DNA of 51,298 nucleotides. Origin: Amphimedon queenslandica (Eukaryota; Porifera; Demospongiae; Haplosclerida; Niphatidae). Each line of letters opens with the position of its first letter. The stretch's first letter is position 1. The stretch lies in assembly GCF_000090795.2 (NCBI RefSeq), contig NW_003546246.1, positions 320,512 through 371,809 on the forward strand, given 5' to 3'. Under the pieces are notes generated by a model. That model was not told the origin of the DNA, did no database searches, and saw only the letters and a program-made list of their open reading frames with translations. Shown here one piece after another: positions 12,633-26,600 of this stretch. Both the position numbers and the translations under genes were made by a program.

Positions 12633-14871
12633 AGATTCACATAACCTATCACTCTTAATTTCATATGACTGAGAATCTGGTGTCCTTCACTTGTGATATA
12701 TAAATATATAATATAAGAGCTGAACAACTTTTTTCTCTGCTCACAATATCTTGCATCAGAACATTATCATTATAATTCATACGTCATCAGGTCTCCTATT
12801 GTAATATAACTCTTTATTTGTACACAACTAGTCCTGTACCAACCATTATTTTTGTAGTAAGAATAGATAATAATAATGATATTAATAATAATAATAATAA
12901 TGATAACAATAATTATAACAACTATATTAATTTAATGTATCTAGTATTGTACATAATTATACAGGCTACCTACAGGTATCAATCATAACATAACACAATT
13001 ATTATTAGTTTTGTAATATATTATTATTTTTACTCCAAATTTGTATTTTCAGAATAATGGTACTCAATTATTATTATTATTATTGTTATTAATCTTTAAT
13101 CGAGTCATTTATTAACTGAAAAACTTTATGGTCATATATGGATTCTATAATCAGTAACATTATGATGGTATCACTGCTTATTTTTGTGTTTGATTCCTTT
13201 CTGTCTAAATACAATAAGGAACTGTTATTGTATATTGTATATCTAAATGAGCATAATCATAATTTGGACACAGGCATAGGAAAAACAAGTTAATTATAAT
13301 AGTCAGTAGTTTAATTTCAGCTGACATAAACAAGAGAATTGTGTGTGAGAAGGGCACCCCTACTTGGCCATATAAGGCTATTATGTACACACAATGATTA
13401 TATATATGCTTTGTTACAATTATCTCTTCATATCATAAATCACCAAGGAAAATATTTGTGCTAATCCATAGTATAAGCCACTTAAACAAAGCCAGTCACT
13501 TTGGGGCCTATAGATTACGTAATCGAGTTGAAATCATAACTGGGAAAATTATGGTACAACCAGAGTCAATCAATAATCAGAATGTCCATAGCATTAGAAT
13601 AAAAGTTATGAACTAGTCACTATTGCATTAACCACATTTTCAAAAGTATGTAAACAATAATCTCTGGTTTTATGAAATCAGGAATTTTGGTATACATGCA
13701 TACATGAAACTTTAACTACTAAGCGCATGATATGTAACAATGCAAAACAGGAATTAACTAATAAAATGTAGTTATTTTTCTGACATCTGGAGCAAAAATT
13801 CCAACAGACATATTGCCAAATTTGGTAGGGGGATGAGTACAATTAATAAGGAATGTACAATTCTGATACCTAACTTCCTATTATGTGAAGGAAGGAGGAA
13901 CAGAGCTCCATACAACCATCTGTCCATTTAAAAATTTTAGTTTCATAAAAAATAGGAGAACATAAAAAATTAAGTATGAGTAATGAATTTATCAGTCATG
14001 TTGCACTGTATTGGGTTATGCTAGCTTGATTATTTAGATTTCTCCATTAGAATAATAAACACCATCAAAAAGTAACACAACATTTCTGCTAATTCTTGTC
14101 CGATTTCTATTATTAGTGATACACAATAATCAATCATTCACCAATTCATTACCTTTCTTAAAAATAGACTCTTCTTACTTTTATCAGGAACAGGTTTGTC
14201 AGTAGGCTGATAATGATGCGACTATAAAATAATAAGAAATTATTAATTTAGCCTAGCTTATAATTACTGCAAAGGTATATTGTGTGTAGTTAGAGAATGA
14301 CATGTACGTAAGTATACATACTGATGGCGAGCTTTAACCACAAAATGAAATGGATATATAACAATGTACATGCACATGTACACATACAAATCACCAAATC
14401 AGGTATTCTTAGAAATACTGTTTACTACAATTGTAGGACACAATCATTAAATTTTTTAATTGACATATTTCATGAGCAATGAGCATATCAGAAGTAGTAA
14501 CTGTATAGTAACTAAGACAATAATTATAGTTTGGAGGCAGAACCACCGCAAACATTGATTTTGGAATTTGGGACAGCTGTTTGAACAGTTTGGTAGTAAA
14601 ATTTGTAGTGCACAAAATTAAAGACGAAGATCAAAGTTGTGGCCTTAAGGCACTATATATGGGGTAGGAATATGACTGTCAGTAATGCGATTAGAAAAAA
14701 ACAGACAAAATAAATACTGCATGGGATGTAGAGCTTCCAATGTGTACAGACATCAATGAGAACAAAGAGGAACAAATTTCATTATACAGTCTAAAATAAT
14801 GTGTGAACCCATCTCTCCTACATAGGAGTAATTGGCTGGTCGGTGTAGTTGAAGGGTATGATGTGTCTACA
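12633..14871. other. intergenic, tail-to-tail NFI / CH-domain gene
   Basis: 2.2 kb of AT-rich DNA holding the 3' UTRs of two convergent genes. It contains AAT/ATT microsatellite stretches (about 12868-12950 and 13065-13090) and scattered TACATG. No convincing gene is seen. On the minus strand a short open segment 14222-14171 has a good acceptor and a GTAAGA donor and could be a stray 3' exon of the CH-domain gene (see findings). Confidence 0.6.
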
Positions 14872-17493
14872 TTAATAACTAACTTCTAATGGAAATGGCT
14901 GCTGTTGAGACTGGTCGGACGTTTGGTCAGATATTACCTGTAATGAAGTAATAGTGAGTGATTAAACAGAACAAGGACTCTTATATAATCATTATACTAT
15001 GAACACTCCTACATGTGGGCATGTATAAACATTACCTTCAACCATTGTATGAGGTACATTCAACATGTACTATTATATGCATCATGTATGCGTACAGTAC
15101 TTACATTTTGTAGTTGCTGCTTTAAAACTTTCACATCACTATTGAGCATTGCCCATTCTTCCCTTGTTGGCAAAGTCAAAACATGCTGCTGAATATTATT
15201 CAAAGTGCTTCTTATAGAGGCCATCTACACATAAGGTAATTAATAGCAAGCATGATACAGCTAGGGCATGACTTCATTTAATTTAATTTATAAATATCAT
15301 TACATGTCATCTAACCTCTTTAGCAAGATCAACTAAACAGCCATCATAATGTTGTGTAATAAAGTTCGCTTTCTTAAAAAGCCTTTCATGTCTTTTTTCA
15401 AAAATTTCTCTTTGCTTCTTTTCATTTTTCACTAATAATAAATATTAAAAATGCTAAATGTACCTAGGAATTAACTCACTTGCACATAATAAATTGTGCT
15501 CCAATTTAGTCTTTTCTTCACTAATGGATTGAGCCAAATCTTTCAAGCGGTTATCTAAGTCATTTACAGTGTTTTCAAGTGATGAACTCAGTATTGCTGA
15601 TCCGCTTGCTTCTAATCCATCAGGCTCAGGCTCGGGAGATGCAAGCAAATGAGATGGCAATACAGAAGGATTGAGGTTAGCTAAGTGAGTCAATGGAAAA
15701 TTGTGATCATCAGTAAGTCGTTCCAGACTACTTCTTGATGATGTGCTTTGTATGCTACTTCGAGATGGAGTCCTGTATATAGTAACCGGTAAAGGTATAT
15801 CAGACCAATATGATCTTTCAACAGTTGTACTGTTACCAGTATAGCGTGGTAGTGTTGCTGAGCCACTTTGAACTCTTGAAGCATAAGGTGCTGCCTTGGG
15901 CATTTCTGGTTTAAACCCATTATTATCTGAACCTTGCTTGGTTCTTGTTGCTCCATTAAGCTGCTCCGTTGATAGTGTATGCCTAACTGAATTTTTTCCA
16001 TTCATTCCATATTCAGAACCAGTTGTTAGGTTAAGATACACATCTGATGTTGATCGCTTTGGACGAGGATTCTCAGATATCCTGTGAGGTAAAGTAGATG
16101 TGGCACCAATAGTAGCAGGCCCTCTCATTAGCAAAGAGTGCTTCCTACTCAATGTTGAAGATTGCTCTGCTCCTAAAAGTGAGCTCCTCAACTTCCTTTT
16201 GGCTTCATGCTCACATATCATTCTGAAATGTTGTAAATACGTCTTCAATTTGTAATCTTCTTGACCACAGGCTAGTTTAGCAAGATCAATAGATCCTCTA
16301 GAAATGCCCAAATGCATTTCTGCAGCACTAAATGCAACTTGAAGACATTGTATATTGGACAAATTAGCTAAGTCCTACAATAGAATGAAGGTTATCTTAA
16401 TATAAACTTAAAAAATAAACACTTACATTGTAGTCAATAGCTTTATTATTGACAGAATTAATTAGATCACAAAGTATGATTCCATCATAAAAACTATACA
16501 AAAATAAACACAATAAAATAATACTATTTAGCAGAAAAATTCATTGCACATTCAAGTAGGCTTTAGAAGAAGATATTTTGGTTGATTTATTTCAATAATT
16601 CATAAATTTTAATTGTCTAAAATTTTCATTCAGAATTTTTGCCAACAAAATAAAATAAGCACTTAATAAAAATTTCCTGCTGTACAGTAAACTAATTTCT
16701 ATATAATATGTCAAAGGGTATACTGATGTGCATTTTGAGCCTAAGAAAGCTGATATACCAATGCATTCTAAAGTGTTCTAATCAGTAAGTGATGTTACTA
16801 TACCTTGAATAATCTGGAATATTGTGATGGACTACTTTAGAGACCCAGTTTAACAAGTCCCTGTCATCACTTTGCAATGAACTTATTACAGGAGACCCCT
16901 TTCCCTTGTTCTCAGTTGCATTATGTGATCCTTCTATAGGCATTCTCAATGTATTTATGAATTTGACATTATTTTGACTTACGTGATCGTAGCTGTTTAT
17001 CAAAGTGTAGTACTATTGAGTTAATTAACGAAAGGATCTCTTTAATATTGCCACCAACAATTTCTTTAAATTAATTACAGATATCATAGAATAGCATAAT
17101 AGTGAATCACACACCTTCTGCATGCAAACCAGACACAGGACAGCCATACTGCTGAAGAATTCTGAGGCACAAACTTATATTTTCTAGTTTTTGTCCTCTC
17201 ATCAATGGATTAGAATGATACTGGCCAAGAAACTGCCCAGCTGCAATAGAAAACTCAATGAGCAATGAAAGTCATGAAAGTACTCACTAATGGTTTGTAT
17301 TAATCTGACAAGAGTGATGCCATCAGCCAGGTCCACCCCTATATCTGTAATTACATGATCCTGATAGCCATGACTACGAAGCTGGCGATTTACCCAACTG
17401 GTCAATTCCTATAAAGAAAAAGAAAAGTTGATTTTTGCATGTTTCAGTGACTGCACTCACTGCTTGTTTATCTCTTGCACCCTTTGAAGACAT
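14872..17493 (-). CDS. tandem calponin-homology (CH) domain protein with coiled-coil tail
   Basis: Probable actin-binding cytoskeletal protein. Exons on the minus strand: 17493-17461, 17408-17288, 17240-17115, 17063-16983, 16933-16804, 16493-16427, 16374-15480, 15431-15316, 15224-15105, 14937-14872; 584 residues. CH1 (about residues 10-118) shows LTSWVNRQLRSHGY, GVDLADGITLVRLIQTI, LENISLCLRILQQYG, EEIVGGNIKEILSLINSIVL. CH2 (about 142-235) shows RDLLNWVSKVV, FYDGIILCDLINSVN, IQCLQVAFSAAEMHLGI, YKLKTYLQHFRMI. Two CH domains of this order form an actin-binding domain in alpha-actinin, filamin and spectrin. A Ser/Pro/Arg-rich linker (about 245-440) follows, then heptad-like helices (about 450-562). 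No spectrin or filamin repeats are present, so it matches no standard vertebrate family that I recognise. The intron before the fifth exon is 49 nt. Confidence 0.8.
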
Positions 17494-17678
17494 TTTGCTG
17501 CTTGCTTGGAGTAGCCCCGCCCTAAAATGTTTCTACGCCCACCTTTAAACTTTGAAATAGAACAATACGGTCATAACCACGTGTATCAATTTCATTCCTA
17601 AGTCCTGACCTCGTGTTCTCTAGCGTGTTGTCTGTAGTCTCTGACTCCTCTGGGCTTTACTGGTAATTGATCGTCCAA
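17494..17678. promoter_or_regulatory. bidirectional promoter, CH-domain gene / TDRD1-like
   Basis: 185 bp lie between divergent start codons. A GC box (CCCCGCCC, 17515-17522) and a CACGTG E-box (about 17579-17584) are visible. No TATA box is seen. Confidence 0.5.
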
Positions 17679-20600
17679 ATGGCTGTTCCTTGGGGCAACG
17701 TTGTCAAAAGCTCCCATAGCTCTATTGCGCCTCCTCCGACCAATGTGACTTTGTCTCCTATAAATTTGAAAAATCGCGAGAAAGTTTCCAAGAAAGTATC
17801 GCAAAAGTTGGCCCAGATTGATAGCTCCACAGATGAGATTGATGGACGGAAGTTAGTAGGACCGGCTATTCAAAGATCTTATTCTTCAGATAAGGATTTG
17901 TAAGTATTTTAAAATGTTAAATAATTATTTTTGACTATTCAGATTGTGCGTTAGTTGTTTAATAATGTCAGTTGTTTCCTCGACACTGTATTATAATACT
18001 AATCAGAACCTAATGTTGCCACTATTGCAAGCATGCTTTTTGGGAAGAAGATTTGTAAAATGACGTAAAGTTGGGTTCTTAATATGTTGTATTGCTTTTC
18101 ATGTGGTAGTGTCATGACCGTAAGTGCTGTATAAATAAATGGGAGTATGCGTCAGAATAGAATTATTTTTCATCTGAAGCTTTGAAGCATGCTCCATTTA
18201 TTTATGCAGTACTCACAGTCGTGACAGAAGGGATTTGTTACATGTACCGTATTTCCTAAATAAAAGCCGCATTCGAATAAACACCGGGGTAGCAATAGAA
18301 TTGAACTATAAATATGCAACATTAGCCTAAGAGTAATTCAGTAGTCTAGTGGATAATGCCTGAAGTTCCAGAAGTCAAAAGCACGAGGTCATGGGTTCGA
18401 ATCTTGTTCTGGGCCAAAGTTTTTACATTTTTTCGAGGTGCAAATACCATTTTAGGAAATAGACGCCTGGGCTTTTATTTAAGGAAATACGGTATATTGA
18501 GAACTGAGCTTAAGAGATGTGTAAATACACCCTTTTTATGAAGGGGGAGTAAAACTGCCAGGTTACTTAGTATACATCATACGTAGTAACAGGAAGTTTA
18601 CCGAGTGCTATACAAATGCTACATGTGCTATTATTTGTGCAGTACTTGAGACTGCAAGTCTTATATTGTGTATAGACTTAGTGTTTCCACCCACAAACAG
18701 TGTACATATTATTGTATGTCAACTATTGTGTCATATTGTCAACAATTTTTGTCTTCTATATACATAAATATACCATAAAAACCAACCCACCCACACCTCC
18801 TATACAAGATAGGTGTTGTTGTCATGGCAAGTAAAATAGCAGCTTATATATGGGACAGTTTTGAGCTAGGATAAAACAGTTTGCATTTTTTTGCTGATGT
18901 ACACCTTGAAATGGCTAATGAACCCTTTTGAGAGCTTTAATTTTGTGGTTACTTTCTAATTCAGAAAAAAGTTGGCGTGTTTAAAGCTGCCGGCTGTATC
19001 ATATCAGTGTCAGCCCTGGAAGAAAAAATCTTAGGGACAAGAGATAAGATAATGAATTGCACTTTTATGACATCTGTTGCTGCTGTAACATAATTACTAT
19101 GTTTTTGAAAGATTATAGCTGGACCTTATAACTGTAATGAATGTAAATTTGTAATGGTTAGGTTATTATGAAGCTTTTAGCTTTGATACAAGCACAATTT
19201 GATTGAAGAAGGAAGAAAGAGTTCTAATAATGTCTGAGGGAAAGTAGTGGAGAAAAAAAATGAGGATTTGCATGGTGTTTGATTGTTGGCTGCAGTGCAT
19301 ACACTTGTCATACTCAATGAAACAATGGCATTGTTGCTACATGGCAACTATATAAAATCTGCTGACTGCAAGTGTACCGGCAACACTTTTGGGTGACTTG
19401 GTATCCACAATACACAGATTGCTTTAAAATACATGTAGCAGTTTAAAAAATGGTTATCACTTAATCATTTATTAGCATTTTAAAATTATTCAGGAATTTA
19501 TTAGTGAAACATGTACAATGTGCATTTTAAAAGTTTGTTAAGTTACAGTTGATTGATTTTGTTGTAATTATTACCTTTGCCCTTGTTTTCTCACTGTTAT
19601 AGCATATACAGTACTCACTGTAGTACGTGTGATTACTAATTTAATATAAAATACTATATCATGTTGTTGATCAGATTTTTTACACTATGGTTTTTATTCT
19701 AGTGAAGCAATGACTTATGTAATGCAGGAATGTGCATAAGAGAGTGCAATTCAGTGATTTTATCTTATGCTGTTTTTTTGTGTTTTACAATTTAGTTGAG
19801 ATTAAAATCCACAAAAATCAAAATAATATCGTTCAAGAATGGTGTTGGAATAATTTAATTTGTGAAAAATAAAGCCATAAAAGGATTTTTGGGCAGATTT
19901 GCTATACAGTATAGATAGATTGTATGAAACAATAAAACTTATAAATTGTGATGTGCATGCACATGCACGTATGTGCTTTTCATTGATTAAATTATGGTAG
20001 ATCAATCTTCGAACTTCATTATGTTCTGAAACCTTATTATGTTCTGAAATTGTGACACATTGCAATAATGCTTTGTTTTTTATAGAGATTGGAATCCAAT
20101 GAAAGACGATTATATGTCACCATCATTTAATTCTTATGAAAAAGGCTCGAGAAAGCCTACTTCTGCAGACTATACATTATTTGTTGATAATATACCTGTC
20201 AGTTTAACACAGGTACTTTCCTTATAATAGTGCACTTCATAACTTTTGTTAATTTTTTAGGAAGGTTTGAAGTCTCTTTTTATGAATTGTGGCACCTTGA
20301 TGAGAGTCTCAGTTGTTAAGCAACGTAACCCATCACGCAAAACTACTTATGGGTAAGTTTATAGATTTGAACTACCTTAAGCCTACTATTATTTGCGTCT
20401 ACTAATTTTAGCGAAATCAGCAAAAGTCATGTTTAGCGTTACTAATTTTAGCGTTTTTAACCAAATTAACTATAAATAATCATTATAATGAATAATAATT
20501 ATTTTGGCGTCTATTTAATTTAGCGATTTAAAGCTCTCTCGCTAACATAGCTAAATTTAGTAGACGCTAAAAATAGTAGGCTTAAGGTACTCTTCTTAAA

Positions 20601-23600
20601 GACAACGCCTCTTGTAACCTGACTAGGTACATGTAAATGATTTTTGGCAATCATTTTTTAAAGAACAAAGTTACAGAGTAATGCTAAATATATGTTAAAA
20701 AGTTTCTGTCTCTCTAGACAGAGCTTTATAGTAAACATGTATACTATAAACTTTGTTACTGTAAACATATGACAAATGATTGGAAAACCTACTACATTTG
20801 CAAGATTATTGGCTTTAGATGCCTTACACTGGAATATACAATGTATACCTAATGAAACAATATAAGAATTAACTTTTTAAGCATATGGAAAATTTCTCTG
20901 AACCACTTCTAAGCCACAAAGCCTCAAAGTGAGAGTTGAGGTGAACATGCTAGGCCATAATGCCAATTTGGTTTTTTTTCATTGATAATTTTTACTAACC
21001 ATTTCATTACATTGTAGGTTTGTTAAGTTTACTAATTCAAGGGAAGCTAATTCTGCATTACAGAAGTACAATGGATATGAGATTGCAGGAAGCAATTTAA
21101 TTGTGACGCTATCTAAGAAGTTTGACTCTAAAGCTGATGACGATTTGGTTTGTGAAAAAGTAGATTCTTTTAAATTGAATGCTGCTCAAAGCAATAGTTG
21201 TGACTCATCTCCTTCACCTAAAAGTAAGATTACATTTTATTGTGCTTACATGCTGTTGCATTAGAAATTTTGTGTTTCCCCTTTCATGTCATTATTTGAT
21301 TTATGCTTGCATCATATGGACCTGGCATGACATTTGGCTTTTTTTTGTCATTTTAATTTGAGTTTTATATATTGAGATATTTTTAATGCTATTAAAATAC
21401 TCTAAATGATACTTGTTTAAAATGATTATCTTTTGTTGGCAGGTTCCAATATTGATAAAGTTACTGGATTGAATTGTAATAACAACAATATGTCTCAGTC
21501 GTCTGGTGCTGTGGCTGGAAATGATTCATCTACACCACATGACATTAATCTGTGTTCCAACTGTGTTTATTGTAATGGGCCTTCAAATAGCTTTTGCTCT
21601 GTTTGTAAAACACCATACTGTGGTGTTGAGTGCCAGAAGAAAGATTGGAAACTTCACCGGACAAAATGCAAGGTATTTAGTTTGTAAATTAAATTTTATC
21701 ATTTCTAGTTGCTATGCATTAGCCCAATCTAACATACTTAGTTATGCTAATGATGTTCAGTAGTAGTAACCATGCAGCTTAGCAAACGAACAACCAGTTC
21801 CTAACCATGTCATTATTTAAATGTAAAAAAATGATAAAGTTTGCGAATAGGTACATGTACATTGTATGTTTGAAAAATTGCAATAAAACAATTATTAGTA
21901 ATTAATTATTAGCAAATGGGCATGTTTAGTGATAAAAAGGCAAAATCTTTGGCAGAATTCTACTGCTTTTTAATGGTTCATCAATATCATGTCTACAAGA
22001 TAGTTTAGGAGGCAGCAGTTGATAGTGAAGTGCTTCTTTGTTAGAGGGATACTGAAAATGGCTATGATCTGTTTGCAGTTGCTGTCATTATAACAGTATT
22101 GTTGTTGGACTCTTAGCCATAATTTGTTCATTGTTTTATTTTCTGTTCAGTAAATGGTAAAGGAAGTGATTCTCGTGATCTCCCACAAGGTAGGCTTTGA
22201 ATACCTTGTTGACTGCATTTTAGTGACTGACCTCATTGATAAATTGGAGATGTTAATGAAGAAGTTGCAGCAAGTATTGAGGATATTAATGCAGCTACAG
22301 ATGAGAGTGAGGATGAAGTGGAGAAAGCTTTGAGAAAATAAAGATTGGATGTGGATTTTGACATTAGCATATTGTGTGAATGCATGGTTCAGTATTTTAG
22401 TGGATGGTGCTTCACGATGACTGATTAATGTATCAGTAAGAATGGGCTTGAGCTTAATAAACACAGAACAGTGGAATTGAAGTTATTGCACTCTCAATTT
22501 CCAACCATTGTGGGATTATAGTACTCTCAGAAAGTTAAACCCATAGAAATGTGGACTGAAATCAAGTGTATTAGTGTAAATCCTGAGCCATTGAACACGC
22601 AGATGGGGCTGTTATTTGTCGCTTGTAATTCATGGCAGCAATTTCAACATGTTTTGTCCCCTGTTGTTGGTACTATTTTTATTGCAGTTTTGTCATAGTT
22701 CAGTACAAGAGAATTTGAAATGTTTTAAAACCCTACCACAGCTTTCATGTCTAACAAAAATTGCTTTTTATTAGAGCTAAATCTTGAAGAAAAAACTTGC
22801 ACTTTCTATTCACTCTCCTTGTACTGAAGTCCATTCACACTAAAACACTTCATGCCCACTCCTTGTTAAGCTTAATTGAACCACTAAACTCATGAAGATT
22901 AACCTTTATGTGTTTCAACATGATACTTGTCCTACACTGACAGCCACTGTAATCTCGACCTTTCAAGGCAAGAATTAATTCTTTTAAATAGTCATGTTTA
23001 TATTCTAGAAGAGGAGGTTGCCCCTTCTTCTTAAGAGGTAACGTTTCCACATCTGCTGCTGTACCAGTTGATGATGAGGCACTACTAGATGACAGTGGTA
23101 GCAGTGGTTGATTGTTCAATGCTTTGTCAGATTTTAATTTCAATTCCTTTTCATACTCCAGCCCTTAATACCCCTTTCTTTCAAACTTCATTCCTTATAA
23201 TGCCTTACTGCCTTCATAGCACCATGTTGGGATGCATACTTTCTAATTTTGGCCTTCTCTTAATTCTCTTTTTGGGAAGAGATAGTTTCAAATATTCTTC
23301 TCTCTTTTGATATTTTTCCTGACTCTGACTTGTTTATTGACTTCTATGATGGTTTCAGATGGGATGGTGAAAAAGAGCTCACCAAGGGACTTATCTTCAC
23401 TGTTACTCCATTACAAGAGAAGTACTTAAGTAGGTTCATTCTTATGCTTGAGTTGGGGGTACTCCTAGTCATGCCCTAGTTAGTATAGTTAATGAAGGAA
23501 GCCATGTCGTTATTAATTAATTGATAGTTTTAATTTACAATTTTAATGTATCCGCAAGAATCACTAAAATAAAAAACTATTTGATATTTTCAATGTTGAT

Positions 23601-26600
23601 TGGAGCATCTTGCCAGTTGAAAAGAAGAATAGGATATTTTTTGCTTTGATATTCACCAGTGAAGTGGAGGGTCTGTTTTTTACTCATCTTTCATGCCTGG
23701 TGTTCCGTTTCTTATTTATTCCATTACTTGCTGTGGTTTTAATTGTGTGTTTTCTTGCTCATATTCTTTCATAGGTAGTTTAAGCCTACTTTTTTGTCAA
23801 GCAAGCCAATGGTTTATACTTCTTTGGATGGTCCTCCGTCTGTAGTAATATTGCTATCAATATCAGATTCAACATTTGATGTCCCTTTACTGTTACTTAT
23901 CTTAAAATGTCCTACTCCTTCCTCATTTGTAATCTGTTTGTATCATCTAAAGTATGTGGCTCAAAACCATGGATTAATGTATCTTGCTTATCCACTTTGT
24001 AACGGATCACCTGATACTTGTAAGCATGTGAAGCTACACTAATTTCCTTGGAAGCACATTTTCTGAGAATATTGTGTAGCATTGTCACGTGACAGTATCA
24101 GATATTGTGTGGTTCAACAACAATGATCAATTTCAGCCTTTTTGCATAAATGAACCTATGGATCCCACAGAAACACAAGGTGTTATAGTATGTGTATTTG
24201 TGTATTACATCGTTCCAAACATGTTTCACATGTGGAGAAAGTGAGAGATGAAATACTTTCATGAAATTTCTCCATTCCACTTCGATTAGTAAATTGAGAC
24301 TCCCGATCCTCCCTTGCTCTGTGTCTTCTTGACTGAGACCTGTTTCTGTCAGCTGCTAGACGATGGTCCCTATCAGCAGGTGCCTCTTGCTCTCTTCTTG
24401 ACTGAGACCTCTCATTCTCTGTCTGTAGAGCTCCCTACGACGACTATTACGACATTCTTCTTGACTCATTTCTCAAATTCACTTCAGTAAGGAAATGTTG
24501 CTTAATTGCTTTCACGACACGTGAAAACTGCTTTGTGGTGTATAGTATATTGCTTTATATTGGATAGTACACACTTGACCATCATTAGTAGTTAGTTATT
24601 TAACTTCGATAATAGTTAGACAACCCAATGCCCGTACATATATACAGATGCTCTTTGCCTTAGTGGGGCTCGCTCAGGCTCGCCCCAATTATACATTAAT
24701 TACAATTGATAACGATGGCATCTAACCTCTCTTCTTTGTTGTCAAGTCTGATGTGTGAATTGGCTGTTCTCTCTAACAGTATTTCTTTTGCTTCATCACT
24801 ATTTGATTGGACAGCATGAAACAGTGAAGTTTGAACAGTGTTATCTTTAATATTCATATCATGCCTACATTGTAATTAGTAATAATATAATTAGCAATTA
24901 GTATCGGCAGTTGTTCCACTCATTTTTGCCAATGAACTGAGTACCTTTCTTCTTGGTAACTCTACTAATCTCTCCACTCTACATGCATCTGGATCATCTA
25001 CTGTCACTTCACACTCCCTCCCATTTCTACTTCCAATTCAGTATAATTTGTAATGACGTAGCCCAGGTTCATCCAAATAAGTAAGAAAATTGGTAACAAG
25101 TACTAACTTTGCCAGGAAAGCTATGCATGACGCTCCTCACGCCAAGCCCTTTTATTGGCCCAAAAAACCCTTATCAAGGGTTTGAGTCCTATGCATGGAG
25201 TGAGGAAGTAAACGAAAAGAAATTATTTTCCTTCGGCAGCCCTGTTAACAAATGTTGGGCTGAAGTGACTCGAGTGGTCATCCATAAGTAGCAAAAGTGG
25301 ATGAGATGGTGGAACATTTGCCAGAAAGTGAGTCAAAAACCAATTTTCAAATATAACTGATTCCATCCATCCACTAGCTGAATGGCCAGCACATGTAGTT
25401 CCAGGTACTTCACTGATAACCATGTCATGTCTTAGGTCTTTTGATCAAAAATAACTAATGGTGGAATTGTCTTACCTCCCGCACTACATCACGCCAAAAC
25501 TGTAATTTGGGTCTTTTCACAACCAGTGACACATAAGATGTCGTTTAACAATCTCTGTGGTTTGGGATTTAAAGGAAATCTAAATTCATCGTTATTAAAG
25601 ATTGAACAAGCTATCTCTGTTAAGTCCGATTCTTGAAATGTCAATTCCAACAAATATAAATAGTTCTCTAAATTAGCATATGTGACGTTAATTTAGGATC
25701 ATGAAGAGTCAATTCTTTGTGATGAGATTTAAAAGACTACCACCAACTAGGAGACACTGTTACTTCGAGACCTTTTTCATCAACAAAATCTTGATCTATT
25801 TGAACAGCTTGCTTAGTCATTTGAGAATATAAAATTTGCGATGAACCAGTTAGGAAATTAACAAGATCTAGCTCCTCAGTAGAAAATAAATACCTCCTTG
25901 GTCCACTTTTTGATCCCAGCTTCACCTTTCTGAGCCACATGTCACAAAGAACATCCTTTACTAAATCATCACCACTGCAATTATTGAATTAATGATCGGT
26001 TCATCAACCATTCATTCCTCTACAGGCAATCCTTTGCCAAGGCGTGCTTTGCTGTCGAAAGCTATGTAACTTATTTGTCTTTAAATTCATTTGTTAAACA
26101 TGCTTTCTCAGTGGTCTAGCTGCATTAAGGGATTACATGTAGAACCTCACTTTTTTGTGCTATTATTTCTACGCATTGAATCTTGCTATGGTGCCCAGCA
26201 TAATAATAAGCATGTTCTATCATTCATCAGACTTTACTAATGAAAATGTGCTCAATACTGTTGTACTGCTCACTCCTTATCATACATTTCCTTTTAAAAG
26301 CGTATTTATATTGTAAGGTTAATCAGCCAATACAGCACAATGTAATGGGCTATGCATGCTAGTATTGTTTCCATTAATGGCTTTGCTATTGTACTTGACA
26401 AATTTTGTCAGCGTCTTACGAACAATAGGGAATGCTGTGGTAACATCACTAGTACTTTGTTGAATTGTTCCTAGCTGGTAGTATTGTAAACAGTTTCACC
26501 ATTGCAGTCTGTTGTACAGGTAATAGCTCCAATCCTATTGGTCCAAAACTATATATGTTTTCTACATTTGTGTTACTGTCAATGATGTATGTACACATCA

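Noticed and set aside
18335-18415. tRNA-like sequence with good A and B boxes
   Set aside because: No pairing acceptor stem and a weak T stem; it lies inside a MITE, so it is treated as a SINE-like relic and not a tRNA gene.
22250-22340. Acidic open stretch (DVNEEVAASIEDINAATDE) as a TDRD1 exon or short isoform end
   Set aside because: Out of phase with the MYND exon, and an alternative frame of the same bases reads as a HIRAN-type repeat remnant.
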